From positions 73,439,727 through 73,503,726 of the forward strand of contig NC_086379.1 of NCBI RefSeq assembly GCF_036588685.1: a stretch of DNA of 64,000 nt. The letters run 5' to 3'. The notes below the pieces were generated by a model, which did not search any database, was not told where the DNA came from, and was given only the letters and a program-made list of their open reading frames with translations. Below are positions 42,406 through 54,800 of the stretch, in pieces. This DNA is from Mytilus trossulus. Taxonomy: Eukaryota; Mollusca; Bivalvia; Mytilida; Mytilidae. The position numbers and the translations under genes were made by a program. Position 1 is the stretch's first letter, and each line of letters opens with the position of its first letter.

Positions 42406-43850
42406 ATAAACAATTGTGTACATGTAACTTGCAATTGAATGAATGAAAGAATGATTGTTGAAGGGTTCGCTTGCCACTTTGAAGATTTCAATTTTACAAG
42501 AAGTTCCGAAGCACAGTATGAAAAAAGACTGGCAGAAGAAACAATGTTGAAATGTACAAGTACTGTTTGTGGAAGTGATCAATTAATAAAACTAAGACTA
42601 ACCAGCTGAAAAACAATGTTCAGTCTTTATGAATCTTGTGTATATCATCACTTTTAGACTGATAAACTTGAACACCAGATTGTATACTTGATTTTTATTT
42701 GTTTTCAAACTAAACATCAACAATTTTATATATGATGAACTTTTTGGTACAGAAGTGTATTAAACCTATATAGAGTTTATTGATTGGATGTGGGAAAGCA
42801 TGAACAAAGTTTTAATAATCTGATTCTGATTTCTAACTTGTGAACATCAGTCCTTCCAATATAAAAGATACAAAGTAAATTTCTTTTTCAACAAAATTGA
42901 AATGAATTTTTGATTACTGAATTAGATATGTCGAAAATTATGATTCCAAATTTCATAGAAAAATATGGAAGAAATTTTTCTAGCTATGCTGAATTTCTAA
43001 TCATATATTCAATAGCCTAAAAAACTAATAATCCAGAAACTTGTTTCTAATTTAATATTTTGATATTAAATAGCTCTAGTTACTTCATCCCATAAATTCA
43101 CCAACCGTACAAGGGCTCTATAGCCAGTTAAGGTCGTTAAAACTTCCATTTGTCCATAAATTCACAGAATTTATTTGATCCTTTTCTATCATTGGTAAAC
43201 ACTATGTTCATTTTGCATTTATACAGCATCCATCTTTTTCTAATGTGTTCTGTTGTGACATTTTGAAACCATAATTTTTATTTATACACTTAAGATTTGT
43301 TAATGTATTTACATGAATTGTTATATGAAGTCATTTTATGTCCACTGCAGCTCTTTTCACAAAATCTTTTACAATTGTATCTGAAATGATCATGATACGA
43401 GATGATTTAATAGTAACATTTTTTGTGGAAAAGTTGCTGTATTTTATCATTATCGCCATTGTTATGTTATTTTATGCTCATGATCATGTCGACACGCTGA
43501 ATAATAAATAATTAAATTGACTTTTTTCGTTCTTACAATAAGATTTGAGTCTACAATATGTATTTTTTTTGGAAAACAAGTTTTTATTGTGAAGGATAGT
43601 TGAAAGATGGAACTTGGTAATTAAAACTACTTTTGCCCTATGAATCCAGAAAATGAGATAACAGATTGATGAACGGCATCAAATGGAAACAGACACTTTC
43701 TTCACCTTATAGAATCTATACATCCAGCAGTTTCGGGCATATTCTGTGTCCTTTCCTTAAAATGCCTAACCTTTATTTTTGAAGGGTAGCCGATATATTC
43801 TTGCTTAATTCTTGTATGATCTTCCTATTGAACCCCCCTCTTTTTTTTGG
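42406..43850 (+). other. Nucleolin 3' UTR and downstream sequence
   Basis: An AATAAA overlaps the stop region (42404-42409), a better-placed one is at 42585-42590, and another cluster is near 43500. No coding frame is seen. The stretch from about 42600 may hold an extended 3' UTR; the sequence alone cannot decide. Confidence 0.5.
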
Positions 43851-46377
43851 CCGATAAATGCATTTGAATGGGGATGTATAGCTGGATTGCCCCTGTCTGT
43901 CTAGCAGGTATCTGACTGACCCCTTTTTCATGCTTCATTGGTCAATGTTACAAGTTTTCATGGGTTCTAGAAGCAGTAGGTCAACTATTTATTGCTTAGA
44001 GAGATTGTAGTGAGTTCTTCTCTGTATTGCATGGTTCATCTAACTGACATCATTGTCATGGTTTCATTGGTCAATGTTTAGTTTTCTTGGTTATGTCTGT
44101 TTCTCGGGAACTATAAACAATAGGTCAATTATATTTGGTGGATTATAGGGGCCTCTGTGGCCCAGTGTCCAAATAGTTGCTTCTGTAATTATGAGCCACT
44201 CAACACTGAGGCGAGTAAGAAATAAGATCTTGCGGTTCCACCAAAAAAAACTAGCCACCTTTTAATAGCCTTAAAACAGTGCTATATAGTGCTCAAAACA
44301 CAAAATAATCAAATCAAATACCTTGCATTAAATAATTGCAAGGTGTACATGTATTTCTTATTTGGTTGGTGTTTGTCTGACCATCACCTCATTTACCTGA
44401 ATCGTAAGTTTATATGATACTTCTAAAGCTTTCAATTTGAGACATTTCAACATGAGCACTTTTGTTCTGAACTAGTTTTGTGAAAAGGGGAGATTTTTTA
44501 CCTGCAGCAGCTGTGTCACTAGAGAATTCTCAGTGACCTAATTCTGAAAAATGAATCTCGCTTTGTACCCCAAGCATTTATTTCAACATTGTCCTTTTCT
44601 TAAGTCGTAGATATAATACCTACCTATGCATTAATGTTCTGTGAAGAGTGAATGTTTATATGTTAGTTGTTATTCAGAAGATATTTTAGAAGTCTGCCTT
44701 AGGTCTGTTGTCCTTGACCTTTAATTCATGCTTCAACTGAGACTTGCAAGTATGTTTTTTCTCCTGGGTAATTTACATATCCATTAATGGGCTTGCCTGA
44801 GTTTTACCACAATTTTCTGGAGCTTGTGACTTTTGTCACGGAAAGCTTGACATAGTGAAATGGCGGCGTTAACTAACCCCTTCAAAAGCTTAATATTTCT
44901 AAAGGTAGAAGACCTGGATGCTTAATACTTTGTAGATGCCTTATGTTATGAAGTTTCCTTCTGTCATATGTCCATTGTCCTTGACCTCATTTCATGGTTC
45001 AATGACTTTGAAAAAGTTCAGATTTTTAGTATTTAGAATATTCGAAACAGTGTGGTCCTGGCCATTGATTGACGACCTAAATTATCCCATTGACTGTGAC
45101 AGATTAGGTGAATGTTTGTCTGTAGCGACAATTGCTCACTTCTTACTTATTATAGAATTTAAACTGGGGTCACCAAAGGTTTTTAACGCCTTTAATAATA
45201 AAATTATTCGAAAAATTATTCAGGAATAACCTTTATGTTTTGATTTATATTATTGATATAAATCAACACATCGTATTATTCCGGATTCGGTTTTCGAATT
45301 GCTTTATTTAGGTGTTGTGAACCTTTGGTGACCCCACAGATTCAGTGAGGAGTGATTGTTACCGATAAACGTTCACCTAATCAGTCCTAGTCAATGGGAT
45401 AATTTAGGTCGTCAATCAATGGCCAGGACCACACTGTTTTGAATATGATTCTAAGTATTCTTCATTTCTTTTTTGCTAAGAGTAATAGATATCTTAATGT
45501 GTGTGTATCTTGCAAGATCCCTGGCCCTTTAGGCAGTTCTCGCATGTCCTTACCCTCATTTCATGGATCAGTGAACAAGATTTAGTTTTTGTCGAGTTGC
45601 AGATAGCTCGACATAGGGATAGTGATCTGGTAGCGGCGGTGTTAGCTCACTTCTTAAAAGCTTTATATTTTAGAAGGTGGAAGACCTGGATGCTTCACAC
45701 ATTGTATATAGATGGCTCATGTTACAAAGTTTCCGTCGGTAACATGTCCAATGTCCTTGAACCCATTTTCATGGTTCAGTGACTACTTGAAAAAAAAGTT
45801 AAAGATTTTTTTGTAATGTTAAATTCTCTCTTGTCAGTAATAGGATCACTATTTTTGGTATGTGCATACCTTGCAAGGTTCTCATGCCCATCGGACAGTT
45901 TTCACTTGACCTCAACCTCATTTCATGGATCAGTGAACAAGGTTAAGTTTTGGTGGTCTGAGTCCACAACTCAGATACTATAAGCAATAGGTCTTGTATA
46001 TTTGGTGTATAGAAGGACTGTAAGGTGTACATGTCCAACTGGCAGGTGTCATCTGACCTTGACCTCATTTTCATGGTTCAGTGGATTTAGTTGAAGTTTT
46101 TGTGTTTTTCTTATACTGTATGCAATAGGTCTACTATATTTGGTGTATGAAATGATTGTAAGGTGTACATGTCTAGCTGGTAGGTGTCATCTGACCTTGA
46201 CCTCATTTTCATGGTTCAGTGGTCAAATTAAGTTTTTGAGTTTTGGTCTTTTTTTCTTATTCTATATGCAATAGGTCAACTATATTTGATGTATGGAAAT
46301 ATTTAATGATCTCTGTCAGTCGTGCAGGTTTTATTTGACCTTGACCTCCTTTTTATGGTTCATTGCTTAGTGTTAAG
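43850..46377 (+). repeat. Degenerate tandem array, ~150-180-bp unit
   Basis: A unit with ACCTTGACCTCATTTTCATGG, TTCAGTG, AGTTTTT and ACTATATGCAATAGGTC recurs many times, diverged, and continues after the inserted copy 3 (48331-48480). The long open frames at 44936-45229 and 45501-45782 are only parts of it. Between the nucleolin 3' end and the MEIOB 3' end I see no gene. Confidence 0.7.
45035..45452. mobile_element. Foldback element inside the tandem array
   Basis: Nearly the whole 418 bp is an inverted repeat. The left arm starts AGAATATTCGAAACAGTGTG and includes GTCCTGGCCATTGATTGACG and GGGGTCACCAAAGG; the right arm is the inverse, ending CCACACTGTTTTGAATATG. Arms are ~190 bp. It interrupts the array unit, so it is an insertion. 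Confidence 0.75.
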
Positions 46378-48330
46378 TTTTTATACGACCGCAAATTTTG
46401 AAAAAATTTTCGTCGTATATTGCTATCACGTTGGCGTCGTCGTCGTCCGAATACTTTTAGTTTTCGCACTCTAACTTTAGTAAAAGTGAATAGAAATCTA
46501 TGAAATTTTAACACAAGGTTTATGACCATAAAAGGAAGACTGGTATTGATTTTGGGAGTTTTGGTCCCAACATTTTAGGAATTAGGAGCCAAAAAGGGCC
46601 CAAATAAGCATTTCTGGGTTTTTGCGCTATAACTTTAGTTAAAGTTAATTGAAATCTATGAAATTTTGACACAAGGTTTATGACCACAAAAGAAAGGTTG
46701 GGATTGATTTTGGGATTTTTGGTTTCAACAGTTTAGGAATTAGGGGCCAAAAAGGGACCCAAATAAGCATTATTCTTGGTTTTCGCACAATAACTTTAGT
46801 TTAAGTTAATAGAAATCAATGAAATTTAAACACAATGTTTATGACCACAAAAGGAAGGTTGGTATTGATTTTGGGAGTTTAGGTCCCAACAGTTTAGGAA
46901 TTAGGGGCCAAAAAGGGACCCAAATAAGCATTTTTCTTGGTTTTTGCACCATAACTTTAGTATAAGTAAATAGAAATCTATGAAATTTAAACACAAGGTT
47001 TATGACCATAAAAGGAAGGTTGGTATTGATTTTGGGAGTTTTGGTCCTAACAGTTTAGGAAAAAGGGGCCCAAAGGGTCCAAAATTAAACTTTGTTTGAT
47101 TTCATCAAGAATTGAATAATTGGGGTTCTTTGATATGCGGAATCTAACTGTGTATGTAGATTCTTAATTTTTGGTCCCATTTTCAAATTGGTCTACATTA
47201 AGGTCCAAAGGGTCCAAAATTAAACTTAGTTTGATTTTGTCAAAAAATTAATCGGTTGGGTTCTTTGATATGCTGAATCTAAAAATGTATTTAGATTCTT
47301 GATTATTGGACCAGTTTTCAAGTTGGTCCAAATTGGGGTCCAAAATTAAACTTTGTTTGATTTCATTTAAAATTGAATAAATGGGGTTCTTTGATATGCC
47401 AAATCTAACTGTGTATTCTTCATTTTTGGTCCTGTTTTCAAATTGGTCTACATTAAAGTCCAAAGGGTCCAAAATTAAACTTAGTTTGATTTTAACAAAA
47501 ATTGAAATCTTGGGGTTCTTTGATATGCTGAATCCAAACATGTACTTAGATTTTTGATTATTGGCCCAGTTTTCAAGTTGGTCCAAATCAGGATCTAAAA
47601 TATTATATTAAGTATTGTGCAATAGCAAGTCTTTTCAATTGCACAGTATTGCACAATGGCAAGAAATATCTAATTGCACAATATTGTGAAATAGCAATAT
47701 TTTTTTTAATAAGAGTTATCTTTCTTTGTCCAGAATAGTAAGCAAGAAATATCTAATTGCACAATATTGTGAAATAGCAATATATTTTTTTAATTGGAGT
47801 TATCTTTCTTTGTCCAGAATCAACTCAAATCTTTGTTATATACAATGTATATTCACTTTTTACTACTAACTGATAAATTAAAATAATCTTTACCATTCAG
47901 TGATAACAAGCAGTTTTTTTACATCTTAATATCTTATGATGTATTTAAATGAGTAGTTATTGTTGCAAACTCCATTAGAAATTTAATTGAGATTAATTTG
48001 GAATAAGGGAAAGGGGGATGTGATTAAAAAATTGGGTTCAATTTTCTCATTTGAAATGAAATTTCATAAATAAAATGAAAATTTCTTCAAACATTTTTTT
48101 GAGAGGATTAATATTCAACAGCATAGTGAATTGCTCTAAGAGAAAACAAAAATTTTAAGTTCATTAGAACACATTCATTCTGTGTCAGAAACCTATGCTG
48201 TGTCAACTATTTAATCACAATCCAAATTTAGAGCTGAATCCAGCTTGAATGTTGTGTCCATACTTTCCCCAACCGTTCAGGGTTCAACCTCTGCGGTCGT
48301 ATAAAGCTACGCCCTGTGGAGCATCTGGTT
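46378..48330 (+). repeat. TATACGACC-family repeat, copy 3 (intergenic)
   Basis: Full-length copy with four left-hand subrepeats. It is inserted into the ~150-bp tandem repeat array: array sequence stops at TTAAGTTT before 46380 and resumes after 48330 (GTTTTGATCTGTTTCTC), which shows both ends of the element. Confidence 0.8.
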
Positions 48331-48849
48331 GTGTTTTGATCTGTTTCTCAAACTATAAGCAATATTTGTTGTATGGAAGAATTGTTAGCTGTACATGTCT
48401 GCCTGGCATTTTCCATCTGACCTTGACCTCATTTTTATATGGTTCATTGGTCAGTGTTAAGATGTCTTGGTCAATGTTAAATTTATGTGACAGTTGTAAT
48501 AAAGCTTTATATCGAGGACTATCAACATAGTATCAATGATAAGTAAAGAAGACAAGACATTTCAGCGTGTGCACTCTTGTTGTGATAAGGTCCATATGAA
48601 AGGATGTTATATCATTTTGACAGTAGATGAAGTGTTACCGTATGAACAGTATAATATACAATCCATAATAAATTACTTAAATATGCATATCCCTTGGAAT
48701 TCATCTAAAAACAGCTTTATTGCCACAATAAAATGAAACGGACATAAAACATTGGATTTCAATATTTATCTTGATTACAGATGTCACAAATTTTACTATT
48801 TTACAAGTATCACAGATATATTAATAACAAACTCGAGTTCAGTGTATAT

Positions 48850-51800
48850 TCACATTTCTCTGATAAAATTTTGAACACAGTCCTGTATTTTGGCAGGTTC
48901 TAATGACATTATCCGGAATACACTTTTATTCTCAGTCCCTCCACTACTTGACTTGAAAATCTGCAATTAAAAAAGATGGATAAATTATCCAATAATTTAA
49001 ATGTTTATATTTTTATTGTTTACAGTCCTAGTGATCTGTTTTGATTTCTTCTTCATGGTTCTAAATCAAAAAAGCAGTCAGTGTATTTCAAGTTGTCCCA
49101 TGTTGTTATAAAAAATAAACATTCATGATGTAAGTGCACTCAAGTTAAATTACAGATCATTCAATCAGATGCTCTGCAGGGCACAGCTTTATTCGACCGC
49201 AGAGGTCGAACCCTGAACGATTGGGGAAAGTATGAGCACACCCCTGATTTTTTTTTCACCTCCCCCTTTTTCTTATTCCAAAATTGATCTCAATTCAAAT
49301 ACTAATGGAGTTGGCAATAACTACTCATTTAAATACATCATAAAATATTAAAATATAAAATGTCATACAGTCATGGTTAAAATTAATATCAGTTAATAGT
49401 AACTTCTAAAAAAAAGGGAAATGTGTCCAAAGGGACACAGATATTGCCCCAGCTAGCATATAACATAATAAAGGGACATAACTTTAGAACTGTAAAAGTG
49501 AAGCTGCCAAACATTGAACTTTAACTGAGTTTAGAGGTAATAAGCATTATATACACATTTCATTTAATTTAGTTAAGACAAACTTAACTTAAGAGAACAG
49601 AAACTAAAATATTCTTCAATTTCTCCACTTGTAAAGGGGCATAACCCTAGAATGGTAATCAAAGTGCTTGTAATCACTGAATGGTAAAGATTGCCTTAAC
49701 TGTCAGTTGGTAGTACAGTGAATATTGCAGTGTATTGATTAAAGTTGATTCAACTACTATTCTGGACAAAGAAAGATAACTCCAATTTTCAAAGAAGATT
49801 TCATAAAGTATTGGTTCAGGTGATTCAACAACCATTCTGGACAAAGAAAGATAACTTTAATTTATTGTCTTGAAACTACATAAATGCTTGTTTTGACCCC
49901 TCATTCCTAGACTGTTTGCCCCATAAGCCTTCATATATATCCCAACCTTCTACTTATGGTATTAAAAATTGTAGTACAATTTCAGAACAATTGAAATACT
50001 TATACACAACTTATTATCCTGACACTAGATAAATGCTTGTTTTGGGCCCCTTTTGACCCCTTATTCCTAAACCTTAGGGACCATAACCCCTAAAATCAAT
50101 CCCAAGCTTCCTTTTGTTGTTATAAACATTGTGTTAAAATTTTATTGATTTCTATTTACTTATACTAAAGTTGTCCTCACACTAGATAAATTCTTGTTTT
50201 GGGCCCTTTTGGGTCCCTAATTCCTAAACCTGAGGGACCTTAATCTCATAATCAATCCCACGCTTCCTTTTGCGGTTATAAACATTGTGTTAAAATTTTA
50301 TTGATTTCTATTATACTAAAGTTATTATCCAGAAACCATCTGTCTTCAGACGTTGCTGACAACGCTGCCACTGACCTGAAACCAATATACGACCCCAAAA
50401 ATTATTGCGGTCGTATAAATAGATGAAAATACCTATAAATCCATTTTGTTTGATGACATAACTATGTTTGGTGTTAAGTTGACATTATCTTCACCAAAAC
50501 AACACATGTTGAAATTGAAAAATCATGCACATGATTAATTTCAGATTTTTTCTTGTTTGTTGCTCATTCAAATATTTCAAGAACTGTGTGTATATTGTTG
50601 GACATCTAGAAGATAATAAAGTACTTTAAATTTACAATTGTGTCAAGTTATGTCCAGTATATCATAATACTTTTATGATATCCAAGATATATTATAAAAT
50701 TGAGAATGGAAATGGGAAATATACATGCTTTTTATACGACCACAAAATTTGAAAAAATTTTTGTCGTATATTGCCATCACTTTGACGTCGTAGTCTGCGT
50801 CGTTGTCGTCTGCGTCGTGGTCGTCCGAATACTTTTAGTTTTCGCACTCTAACTTTAGTAAAAGTGAATAGAAATCTTTGAAATTTTAACACAAGGTTTA
50901 TGACCACAAAATGAAGGTTGGTAATGATTTTGGGAGTTTTGGTCCCAACATTTTAGGAATTAGGGGCCAAAAAGGGCCCAAATAAGCATTTTCTTGGTTT
51001 TCACACTATAACTTTAGTTTAAGTTAATAGAAATCTATGAAATTTTGACACAAGGTTTATGACCACAAAAGAAAGGTTGGGATTGATTTTGAGAGTTTTG
51101 GTCCCAACAGAATAAGGGGCACAAAGGGTCCAAAATTAAACTTTGTTTGATTTCATCAAAATTGAATAATTGGGGTTCTTTGATATGCCAAATCTAACTG
51201 TGTATGTAGATTCTTAACTTTTGGTCCCGTTTTCAAATTGGTCTACATTAAGGTCCAAAGGGTCCAAAATTAAACTTAGTTTGATTTTGACAAAAAATGA
51301 ATGGGTTTGGTTCTTTGATATGCTGAATCTAATAATGTACTTAGATTCTTGATTATTGGCCCAGTTTTCAAGTTGGTCCAAATCGGGGTCCAATTAAACT
51401 TTGTTTGATTTCATCAAAAATTGAATAAATGGGGTTCTTTGATATGCCAAATCTAACTGTGTATGTAGATTCTTCATTGTTGGTCCTGTTTTCAAATTGG
51501 TCTACATTAAAGTCCAAAGGGTCCAAAATTAAACTAAGTTTGATTTTAACAAAAATTGAAATCTTGGGGTTCTTTGATATGCTGAATCCAAACATGTACT
51601 TAGATTTTTGATTATGGGCCCAGTTTTCAAGTTGGTCCAAATCAGGATCTAAAATTATTATATTAAGTATTGTGCAATAGCAAGTCTTTTCAATTGCACA
51701 GTATTGCACAATATCAAGAAATATCTTATTGCACAATATTGTGAAATAGCAATTTTTTTTTAATTAGAGTTATCTTTCTTTGTCCAGAATAGTAAGCAAG

Positions 51801-54800
51801 AAATATCTGATTGCACAATATTGTGCAATAGCAAGATTTTTTTTTTAATTGGAGTTATCTTTCTTTGTCCAGAATCAACTTAAATCTTTGTTATATACAA
51901 TATACAATGTATATTCACTTTTTACTACCAACTGATAAATTAAAATAATCTTTACCATTCAGTGATAACAAGCAGTTTTTTTACATCTTAATATTTTATG
52001 ATGTATTTAAATGAGTAGTTATTGTTGCAAACTCCATTAGAAATTTTAATTGAGATTAGTTTTGGAATAAGGGAAAGGGGGATGTGATTAAAAAAAATTA
52101 GGTTCAATTTTTTCTCATTTGAAATTTCATAAATAAAAAGAAAATTTCTTCAAACATTTTTTTGAGAGGATTAATATTCAACAGCATAGTGAATTGCTCT
52201 AAGAGAAAATAAAAATTTTAAGTTCATTAGAACACATTCATTCTGTGTCAGAAACCTATGCTGTGTCAACTATTTAATCACAATCCAAATTTAGAGCTGA
52301 ATCCAGCTTGAATGTTGTGTCCATACTTGCCCCAACCGTTCAGGGTTCAACCTCTGCGGTCGTATAAAGCTACGCCCTGCGGAGCACCTGGTTTAATATG
52401 AGGCACTGCCATTCTTGTCATTTATTTAATGTCATCATTTCAAAATAGAAAAAAATGATTAACGATACCAATTTTTCAGGGCAAAATACTACATTCATAT
52501 TCTAGATATTTGTGATAAAAAATGCTATGCACTAAACTAGATACACTGAGTAAGATTTTAAATAATATTTCCTACCAAGGTTAACAGTCTACTCAGACAC
52601 ATTAACCTGACTCAAAGATGACCTGTCTTTGCTCTCGCTTCTACTATGCATACTTGTAGAGAGCACCCATTTTTTAAGTTTTAGAAATAAAAAATATTTC
52701 ACCATTGACTACACATACTTGCATGAGCATTATACTGCCATACTTACATTGTTAAATATTGTTATACCTTGAAATACAGTTTACATCTTTCTAGAAGAAA
52801 GTTCCACTTCATTTGTGTTCTTTTATCAATATTCAAATCTCTGAAAACTTCAGCCTGAAAAAATATATATATATTCCATTATTTTGTACACATGCATATT
52901 CATTTTCTTGGTTTTGTTTTGTTGAATCAGATATGGAAATGCATACTTAATTTTGTGACTTATGACTTATTTTGCAAGAAGAATTAATACATGAAAATTA
53001 AGGCACTTTTATGAGTCAATAAGTAAAACTAGAACTTTGTATCAAAATATTAGCAAATAACTCTTATTTGTAAAATGCTTTCAATCAATTAGTAAATTAA
53101 TGCTCTGTTGGTAAAATGAAAAATTCAAATTATTGGCAAACAAGACCTGACTGAAACTCGATCTGTAACTAATCATGGTTAACTCACATACCCAAAATCA
53201 GCCCAATATCTGAAGGCACTTAGAAAATAACTCTGTATAATGTTTTGTTGCAGAATGACAGAATAAAAGAAAAGGTTAAAACTAAACGGCACCTACAACT
53301 TTGTTGCAGGGCCATGAAAATCTACATTATAAACAAGAAAAAAATTTAAAGGTCCCATTGAATAAACTCCAAAGAGAACTTTTATGCAGTATATGATTTT
53401 CAATCCACTTACATTATTAAGATACAAGTGCAGAATAAAATGAAATTAAGGCAATAATCCTTTTCAGTTTCAGCTGTCAAAATTCATCATTAAACTATTT
53501 TGTCTAGTTTACCGTAGTTAAAATATTGGGCCAACCCAAATTTTGACCTTTGGTTTTGTAATGAAATCATACCTTCATTCCTAAGAGATTTTCCATCACT
53601 GTACCATCAATGAAACAATGTTCAATTGTGCCTGTATGGTCAGATATAGATACTGGAACTGAATACTCTACTACTGGTTGTTTCTCAATGACTGAAGTAT
53701 CAAACATAGCTAAGGCCCCCTGTGTACATTCTACATTGGAACACAAATATCCTCTGTCCTCATGTACTGTTTCTCTACATTTCTCACTGTAAAACAAATA
53801 ATGTTTAAAAAAAGATTTCACTCAAAGAATCAATATGGCACATTGATCATTCTGCCTAACAACTAGTATCAGATAAAGAATCTCAAATATAAAATCCAAC
53901 TAATAATTTAATAAATAGAGTCCATACTGTCCATACTTAACCAAGGAAGAATATATTTTTTCAAAATACCTTCTTCAACAATTGATTGATGTCTTGTTGG
54001 TGTATATACATGATATAATGCCACAATAAGGTATGAGAACATATGTTGTTTTTGTGATACTAGGTTGCTGTCTCTTTAAAGAATTCACCAAAAACTCCTT
54101 TTATTAATATTTATATTAAACTAGAGGCTCTAAAGAGCCTGTGTCGCTCACCTTGGTATATGTGAATTAAACAAAGGAAGCACACAGTTCATGACAAAAT
54201 TGTGTTTAGGTGATTGTGATGTGTTTGTACATCTTACTTTACTGAACATTCTTGCTGCTTACAATTATCTCTATCTATAATGAACTTGTCCGTGTAGTTT
54301 CAGTGGAAAATGTTAGTAAAAATTGACAAATTTTATGAAAATTGTTAAAAATTGATTATAAACTATTATAAAGGACAATAACTTCTTAGGGGGTCAATTG
54401 AATTGCTGTACATTATTGCTGTTTACAGTTTATTTCTATCTATAATAATATTCAAGATAATAACCCAAAACAGCAAAATTTCCTTAAAATTACCAATTTA
54501 GGGGCAGCAACCTAACAACGAGTTGTCCGATTCATCTGAAAATTGACCAGATAAACAATTGTACCCCTTGTCAGATTTGCTCTAAATGCTTTGGTTTTTG
54601 AGTTATAAGCCAAAAACTGCATTTTACCCCTACGTTCTATTTTTAGCCGTAGCGGCCATCTTGGTTGGTTTGCCCAGTCACAAAACACAATTTTTAAACT
54701 ACAGAGCCTAATAATGATTCTGGCTATGTTTGGTAAAATTTGGCCCAGTAGTTTTAGAGGAGAAGATTTTTGTAAAAGTTAACGACGACAGATGACGACA

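Larger units (their letters stand above)
48961..52767 (-). other. Last MEIOB intron
   Basis: A 3.8-kb intron holding repeat copies 5 and 4 and, around 49420-49660, a block (GGGACATAACTTTAGAACTG) that recurs diverged at about 57080-57650 in another MEIOB intron. Confidence 0.6.

Noticed and set aside
44936-45782. Two ORFs of ~95 codons in the intergenic array
   Set aside because: They coincide with tandem-array units and with a foldback arm; no start context, no domain, no splice partner.
47248-47586. Minus-strand ORF with repeated ISKNP and LILDP words (also 51368-51736)
   Set aside because: It is a translation of the ~130-bp subrepeats of the TATACGACC family; the copies differ in frame and carry indels, and no domain is recognised.
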